This document shows positions 58,073-64,000 of a stretch of DNA of 64,000 bases, piece by piece (the stretch's first letter is position 1; every line of letters starts with the position of its first letter). Source of the stretch: Pectinophora gossypiella (Eukaryota > Arthropoda > Insecta > Lepidoptera > Gelechiidae); contig NC_065420.1 in NCBI RefSeq assembly GCF_024362695.1, forward strand, positions 11,385,420 through 11,449,419. Direction: 5' to 3'. Made by a program: the position numbers and the translations under genes. The notes beneath the pieces are model-generated. The model did not search any database. It saw nothing but the letters and a program-made list of their open reading frames with translations, and had not been told where the DNA came from.

Positions 58073-58402
58073 AGTACACCACAACATTCTATACTTACCT
58101 ATTTACTTAAAAACCTTGCCACTGTGTAAAAGAATCTCTAATAACATGTAAGTACTACGATAATATAATGGCTTTTTATTTTTAATTTATAACAGCATCA
58201 GTGTCAAATTAGTAGAATAAATGTGAGTTTCTTTGGTAATAAGATACTACTTGGGGTCTCCAAGATAATATTAAAAGGATTTACGATCTGTGGTAGGAAA
58301 CTTTTTTAATATCAGCTTTTCCTCTTAGTGCAAAGTTTTTTGGAGAATCAAGCCTGCTTCTGTAAGATGGAACTGTAAGGCGATTCTCATATGAGGCAGT
58401 TC

Positions 58403-58640
58403 ACACACACACACACACACGCACACACATGAAAACTTTGAGGGATGATTCAGGCCATGATTCTGAGTCGATATCAAGTGGAATTTTCTATTGCAAAAGT
58501 ATAGAATTGAAAATAATTTAAAATATAAAAACATTCATGAATTTTGCGACGGAAAACTCCACTTGATATTAACTCAGAATCATGGTCTGAATCATCCTCT
58601 GAGTAGTCGTTACGATATCACTAACACCGTGTATTGTATG
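58403..58640. mobile_element. MITE family T copy with a CA microsatellite at its left end
   Basis: 58403-58430 is a CA run. 58440-58634 is the family T palindrome, closing with atcactaacaccgtgta; the left end is lost. Confidence 0.65.
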
Positions 58641-59099
58641 TCGAGATACCAGACAATAGATTTTACATTGTGTCTGATCGAGATCTGCATTCTGACACGA
58701 CGGATTGATAGTCCAAGATGTTAGAAAGGGAAACAACCTCTTCTCCTTTCCCTTACTAGAAAATGTATGTGATGTTATGTAATGTGTGCAGAATCAAAAT
58801 GGTAATCCGGCCTAAAGATATATTACTTGCTTGTACTAATACGTAATCGAGGGATTATAATATGTGTTGTCTTCCCACAGGATACTAATTGGGATAAGCC
58901 ACAGATTAAGTAAGCTGTTTAGCTTATTTGTTTTGCTTCTGTTGTCTATAGCCAGGAGTATTAGCTGTTGTCTTTAATCAATTGCTAATATTGACGATGT
59001 TTTAGAAGTAACGTAATGCTCGTGTAAGACGAACTGTGTGTTTAAAGTAGGCTCGCCTTCAACTCACGTGCGATAATGTTTCTTTCGACTTAGTAACGG
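58641..59099. other. Non-coding DNA
   Basis: No gene is seen. Confidence 0.5.
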
Positions 59100-59166
59100 C
59101 ATAGTAACGACCTCTGTAGTCTAGTGGTTGACCATTGTGCGATCCGGAGGGCCCGGGTTCGAATCT
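59100..59166 (+). mobile_element. Family C SINE head only
   Basis: cgacctctgtagtctagtgg to gggcccgggttcgaatctat: the tRNA-like part without the body. Confidence 0.6.
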
Positions 59167-59960
59167 ATAGTTCTCTAGTTGACTTGTGCTAAATAAAAAA
59201 AAAAGACAAATCGAATACCAAAGCGACACTTTTAACTACCGTACAGCGAATATGCGGGTTGCTTTTTAAAAGGGAAATAACTGTGTTTTTTTACATTAGT
59301 CTTTTTGAAAATGCCGGAAAATGAAAATAGGTTAGACACATTTTTTATACTTTATAGATCAAATCAATCGCTGAGATCGATAAGATCGCGAGGAGTGGAA
59401 ATCGAGTCCTACATCCCAACAAGGATAAAAGGATTAGAAGAAGATACTTACCTCATAAACAATTTTAGGCGTATTCAATCCACATACTATCAATTCCATA
59501 GAATCGTTGGTCCACATTCAAGCGATTCGGTGGGGAAATGAAATCAGCGATAAAAGATAGTATTTTTGAAAGAAAGAACAAAAAGAAAGTTTATTATTGA
59601 AGGACGCCACACAACATAAAGCACAATATCAAACAACACAGAAAACTAGGTATTAATTAAAACTTTTGCGTACTATAAATAAACACTATAAAAAAAGACC
59701 TGCTTTTCCAAAATATATAGAACAAGTTACTCAAATATTGTAGTATACGAAAATAGTTGTAATAACCAAATAACCATTATTAATTAGAGTAGTTATGATA
59801 ACTTTGGCACTAATCATTTTAACGAATATAGTTTAATAATTCCACAAGGCCCTACATTTTATTACATAATTCCTTATTTACTAGAAAGCAACTTGTAGTC
59901 ACTTTTGTAATGAAGTTCTAAGATGAATATGATGAACTGTGGTTTGACATGGGCAGGAAC
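59167..59960. other. AT-rich non-coding DNA
   Basis: A 78-codon plus frame (59305-59541) has no recognisable features. Nothing else is seen. Confidence 0.4.
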
Positions 59961-60234
59961 CTCGGTCATTGATAGGAGAGAAGAATCAAAGACTTCTAGC
60001 TTAAGACTTGTTTTATGGGTCCCACGTTGGGCGCCACTGGCTCGTACGTGAGGCCTAATTATTAATAGGAGAGAGGAATTAAAGACTTCTAGCTTAAGAC
60101 TTATTTTATGGGCCCACGTTGGGCGCCACTAACTCGGACGGGAGGCCTGATTAGAGGCCTGATCATTGATAGGAGAGAGGAATCAAAGACTTCTAGCCTA
60201 AGACTTGTTCTATGGGCCCCACTTTGGGCGCCAT
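59961..60234 (-). repeat. Three tandem copies of an LTR-retrotransposon leader with primer-binding sites
   Basis: A unit of about 90-110 bases (ttgataggagagaggaatca ... cccacgttgggcgcca) is repeated three times. On the minus strand each unit carries a tggcgcccaacgtgggrc-type sequence (60036-60019, 60128-60111, 60233-60216), which matches a tRNA-Lys primer-binding site. Confidence 0.7.
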
Positions 60235-60524
60235 TGCCATGAACGGGAGGATGTTCGATGCTAGACTCGTAGCTCATGTTCACAGCTAGAAGTTGTCTCC
60301 TCGACGCGAGAGTGTTGTGTATTTATTGGTTGTGGTGAAAATTACCCCGAAATAGTCAATCGAATACACACACAATCACTTGCTGTGGCACTATGTGACT
60401 ACTGTTGTTATGGAATACTTAGTTTTCTTCGATGGAACTTTGGGGTTTTCGGGTTGGTAAACCCCAAAGTTCGAAATTAAAGTTGGAAACACTCTTCGTG
60501 TTGCTAACCGAGGATATCGTTACA
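60235..60524 (-). mobile_element. Probable 290-base LTR
   Basis: Read on the minus strand it starts TGTAACG, ends CA one base before a primer-binding site, and has an internal aataaata. The opposite LTR and gag-pol are not in the window next to it. Confidence 0.6.
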
Positions 60525-60845
60525 TCACTATCATTGACATCGTTATAGGGTGACAGATGATCAGCACACGGCCTGGTTGATCACAGGATCGGCTTTTAAC
60601 ATGTCAAGGAAAATAAGCAAGAATATGTTTTTTTTTATTCGCTCTCAGTCTAGCATAGTCTCTAAAATAAATAAAAGTGAAAAATGATACAGGAAAGGGG
60701 GGTCATTATTTATAATTAAAAGCAGAGTAAGTCTCGAGCTTGGACAAATTAAAATGTCTGTAATCTTTAGTGTAGTCTGTCTGACCCGTCCACCCGTGTT
60801 GAAAGATTTAATTCTTTCTTTAGTCCTTTTATTTTTAAGTAACCC
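60525..60845. other. Non-coding DNA
   Basis: No gene is seen. Confidence 0.5.
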
Positions 60846-61005
60846 AGCGCCCGCGGCACGGAAACCGCGTTGCACACTAAGCGAGTTATATCGGCTTTGG
60901 CCAATAGACACAGCGAATGCTATCTACGTGGACAAACGTTGTACCGCTATTGTTCGGAGCCCTCAATGTAATTCGCACAGCGCGCGGCGCGGTATGTTAT
61001 GTTGC
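60846..61005. mobile_element. MITE family G copy
   Basis: GC-rich inverted ends (cgcccgcggcac / gcgcgcggcgcgg) with ggccaatagac inside, as at 35610. Confidence 0.55.
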
Positions 61006-61129
61006 GGGTCGAAGCATAATTCGTTTTATTAACATAACAAATACTTTATTCCACAAACAGGAAAAAACAAAATACAAAACAAAAGAGAAATAGAATGAGT
61101 ATTACGTCTACTAAATAATATTTCTTTTT

Positions 61130-61362
61130 TTTTGACGTGACTTATTGTAGATTTGCCGCAGAGGGCATTAACTACTTGGCCGGACAAATGGGGATCGCTG
61201 AAGGCTCTCACCCGGAACAACGTTTAAGACAACAGGCCTGAGAGTTGCTCAGTTGAGAGCTAACCTCGGTTCAGGGCGTCGTCTGAGAGGAAAAATATGT
61301 GAAAGAATTAATCGACCCTAGTGGGTCGATAGCGATAAGCGCTGATTGAGAGAACTAAATAA
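61130..61362 (+). repeat. Family F repeat
   Basis: ttgacgtgacttattgtaga through atagcgataagcgctgattg. Confidence 0.65.
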
Positions 61363-61727
61363 TCAAGATTGCATGCTATATATATACTTACTTACTTAAA
61401 TGAAAATAAATGATGAATGATATTAAGAAAAATACCGAAACGAACTATCTTCGTCCTACTAATATTAGTTTATATTGAAGTAATGGAATTGGCCTTCTCA
61501 TAATATGGACACTGCGTATCAGAGTTAAGTATTATACTCACTTATATTATTAAAATGGGATGAGGAGGTTATCAAGCAGTCTAAATCAACATACTTAATG
61601 GACTTTGATAAGCGGTATTACTATTATTTGTAATACTTGTATTTGCTTAATATAACTGTTTACCTCTATGTTAGGGTTGCCATACGTTGTAAGTAACAGA
61701 TATCAAATTCAAATACACTTTCATCAT
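61363..61727. other. AT-rich non-coding DNA
   Basis: No gene is seen. Confidence 0.5.
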
Positions 61728-61946
61728 CACTAATTTAAGAGCCACGCTCTTGTCGGTGTAGCATTTTCCATTCTTGCCTATCAAAGGTGAATTCTTTCAG
61801 TTCCTTATAAGACACGACGTTCACCTTCTCTTTAATCTGTTCCATGTAAGCTTTTCTTGGTATTCCCTTTCCTCTCTTTCCTTGTAGCTTTCCTTCTATG
61901 ACGTTTTTGATAAATTCGTCGTGTCTTATTAAGTGTCAAATACACT
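61728..61946 (-). pseudogene. RTE-like retrotransposon C-terminus
   Basis: Minus frame: HDEFIKNVIEGKLQGKRGKG, PRKAYMEQIKEKVNVVSYKE-like and the shared 'aagagcgtggctcttaaatt' end. It is the counterpart of 15625-15975. Confidence 0.65.
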
Positions 61947-62039
61947 TTATTGCACCAAAATAAAATCTAAGTTACAAAAGTGACTTAACTAGTACATAAC
62001 AAAATAATTAGGTTAACGAGAAAACACGTTTTATAAGTT

Positions 62040-62215
62040 CATCATCTCTCCCCGTATAACCTGAAGATTTGACAGGTCTGGTCTTTTTTTAAGCGACTGC
62101 CTGTGTGACATTCCAACCCGCGGATTAAAAACTAGCCCAATACAGGTTAAATTACATACGATACCTCCGAAACGCATTTCTCGGATGTACATATCTCGGA
62201 TATATTGTATCCGAG
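62040..62215 (-). mobile_element. Truncated family B SINE
   Basis: Reverse 3' part (taacctgaagatttgacagg ... cgcatttctcgga), then AT-rich DNA. Confidence 0.6.
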
Positions 62216-62595
62216 AAATGCTTTGATATTGTATCGGAGACTAGAACCCTATCACTTTAAAAAAATATTTAATCTATATGCTTTTTAATTTTTAAATCCA
62301 GATACTATTACAAGTATCGGCAGCCCTAACATTCCTTAAAAATATAGATTAATACTCGTCTATTTTAGAATTGAGATACAAACATTGGAAGGAAACTGTT
62401 TCAGACACCTTCAATATCGGTTTAGACGCTAGACATTTAAATCTTATTAAGTTATTATTGGCTGTTTCATTTGCTAATAAAGGATTGACAAATAAAATGT
62501 AGTATGGCGACTGAGAGACTCACACACGTGTTCTTAGATGTTAACTCGAAACTTGGCCTTGACAGCATTTTGGTACCTATTTAAAATGACATTTA

Positions 62596-62800
62596 GGCCA
62601 GGCGCGCACTACGAGTTTTTCGCCGCGCGGCAGAAAAGAGCAGCGGCATAATGTCGCACTGTAATACTGCGCCGCTGCGGTGGCTCTGCCCCAAGTGCGC
62701 GCAATACAATTTAAAACTGTTTGGTACAGTATTACAGTGTGTCATTATGCCGCTGCTTTTTTCTGCCGCGCGGCGAAAAACTCGTAGTGCGCGCCTGGCC
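62596..62800. mobile_element. 205-base Harbinger-type MITE
   Basis: Near-perfect inverted ends (ggccaggcgcgcactacgag) are flanked by TTA at 62593-62595 and 62801-62803. The arms run about 55 bases, are GC-rich, and fold into one stem. Confidence 0.85.
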
Positions 62801-62803
62801 TTA

Positions 62804-63254
62804 CGTCCTCGACTTGAGGACGTTACTCAGTGGACTCGAGCATATCATACTGCCAACATAATAATACAAAAATAATGATGTCATGCCTCATTGGAGTAAA
62901 CTGGAGATAAAACAGAGTCGCACTCTAGGAACATCGACTTTGAGCCGAGTTTGAGGCCATCCTTAGGGTCGCCTCAACTGAGAAAGGTTGACATCAGAAT
63001 GGTGGAGGTGACTTTAGCGAAAAGCTTTATGATAGCGGCTTCTGTGATTCTGTTTTCTCTGAAAGAAACACAACTGAGACTAAGATGAACTGAGAATACC
63101 TACACTTCAACTGAGATTTCACCTGTGGTAACCTGAGGGGATGAAGTAAATCTAGCTACGAATTGATACTGGGCGGAGAGTTATTGCAACTACCGTATAG
63201 AAAAACATAGTACTTATTATAATGCCCAGCAGTGGGCGTCATACGGCTGTTGAT
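62804..63254. other. Non-coding DNA
   Basis: No gene is seen. Confidence 0.5.
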
Positions 63255-63480
63255 GATGATTATAATTAAAACACATAATAACGGGTTCTTACCGCGTTTG
63301 AATCAGGGATATGAGATTTGAATCAGTGGAGTAGGTAGATCCATAACTTTCTACGGGCAGACATATCTGTCATCAGTCATCCCGTGATCATGGCACTTGC
63401 AACAGTATCGAAATATCGGGGGTCTCATATCCCTGATTCAAACGCGGTAAGAACCCGTTATTATGTGTTTTAATTATGAT
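63255..63480. mobile_element. Two Penelope-like ends facing each other
   Basis: attaaaacacataataacgg (63262 on) and its reverse at 63474 enclose about 210 bases. These hold the gtagatccataactttctac and catcagtcatcccgtgatca segments seen beside the Penelope fragment at 27690-27780. The 74-codon frame starting at 63463 is not recognised. Confidence 0.6.
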
Positions 63481-63799
63481 AATAACCGCGTAAACTTAAA
63501 ACAATGTATACTACTTATTATTCTTTATTCTATGGTTGCGGTCTGTGGTAAAGAAGCGAATGCATCTTGGGTAGGTCCTCAGGCCGTTAATCGGGACTTT
63601 GTAATCTCGGACACTGCGAAATCCGCCGCTCCTGAATTTGTGTACATTGAGTTCAAAGGTCAGCTACTGATCGACCCGTCTATTTAAATAAATCTCACAA
63701 TTTGAGACGGTTATCTTGACTTATGTCAATCAGTCTGGCCAAATTGGTTGAGGTTATTTACCTTCTTTCTTTCTTATTTTTTCAGTATACAGTAGGTGT

Positions 63800-63960
63800 A
63801 CAGTAGGTGTTAGTGACATCGTAACGAATACTAAAGGGGATGATTCAGGTTATGACTCTGAGTTAATGTCAAGTGGAATTTTCCGTCGCAATATTTGTTT
63901 TGTTTGTGTTTTTGTTTGAATTTTTCTCAATTCTATACTTTTACAATGAAAAATTCGATA
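63800..63960. mobile_element. MITE family T, partial
   Basis: Left arm only (ttagtgacatcgtaacgaat ... gtggaattttccgtcgcaa). Confidence 0.6.
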
Positions 63961-63964
63961 CGAG

Positions 63965-64000
63965 TACAGTCATGAGCAATATAAAGTACCCACTTTAGGA
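63965..64000. mobile_element. MITE family R, cut by the window end
   Basis: tacagtcatgagcaatataa followed by cccactttagga matches the left end of family R. Confidence 0.7.

Noticed and set aside
59305..59541. 78-codon plus frame
   Set aside because: No motif, no splice context and no recognised similarity; length is within chance for this composition.
63463..63687. 74-codon plus frame with a hydrophobic stretch
   Set aside because: Its start lies inside a Penelope-like terminal segment and I recognise no family. Kept only as a note in that entry.

Overview
The window looks like about 64 kb of a moth or butterfly (Lepidoptera) nuclear genome. It is AT-rich, its genes are split by introns with normal GT-AG borders, and it is crowded with short interspersed elements and fold-back transposons of the kind common in lepidopteran DNA. 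I place it as a moth, possibly a noctuoid, but the family is inference. No rRNA gene, functional tRNA gene, CRISPR array or bacterial-type operon was seen.

The host genes that can be read with confidence lie between 5.7 and 24.3 kb. BBS2 (+, 11 coding exons, 714 aa) encodes a BBSome subunit for ciliary traffic. Its eighth intron holds an intact, intronless SUMO-activating enzyme subunit 1 gene (Sae1/Aos1) on the opposite strand. ORC1 (-, 9 coding exons, 809 aa) meets BBS2 tail to tail. AATF (+, 2 exons, 587 aa) is a nucleolar ribosome-biogenesis factor. It diverges from ORC1 across a 521-base shared upstream region that carries an E2F-type site on the ORC1 side. An X-box-like (RFX) site sits about 70 bases upstream of the BBS2 start. 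All exon joins were worked out by hand and keep the frame. The four genes serve separate processes: cilia, SUMO conjugation, replication licensing and ribosome assembly.

From 1 to 5.7 kb there is no recognisable gene. The stretch holds a large inverted-repeat transposon with an 8-base target duplication, two tRNA-derived SINEs, and two weak minus-strand exon candidates. From 24.3 kb to the end I recognise no host protein. This 40 kb is a mosaic of at least five SINE families, several palindromic MITE families, a Penelope-like element, an LTR with repeated primer-binding sites, and decayed non-LTR and BEL/Pao pieces. It also has a local duplication whose two copies carry different SINE insertions, a 20-base tandem repeat, and a possible 5' exon of a gene lying beyond the window (43.6-43.9 kb). 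The most striking structures are nested or composite: a 2.3 kb hAT-like element enclosing pieces of two retroelements, a MITE broken by a SINE and then by a Penelope element, and the 741-base inverted-repeat element built on 16-base repeats.

SINE families are labelled here by structure only: A (tRNA-like head, tail ending near 'tgggacgtatataggctg'), B (tRNA-like head 'gtagctcagttggtagaacg'), C (tRNA-like head, tail with 'aacccacacgatagaagaag'), D (head 'gagctcggtggcgcagcggt', GAT-repeat tail) and E (short, tail 'aataaagatatttttgaatt'). MITE families are labelled H, R, T and G, and one further dispersed repeat is called F.
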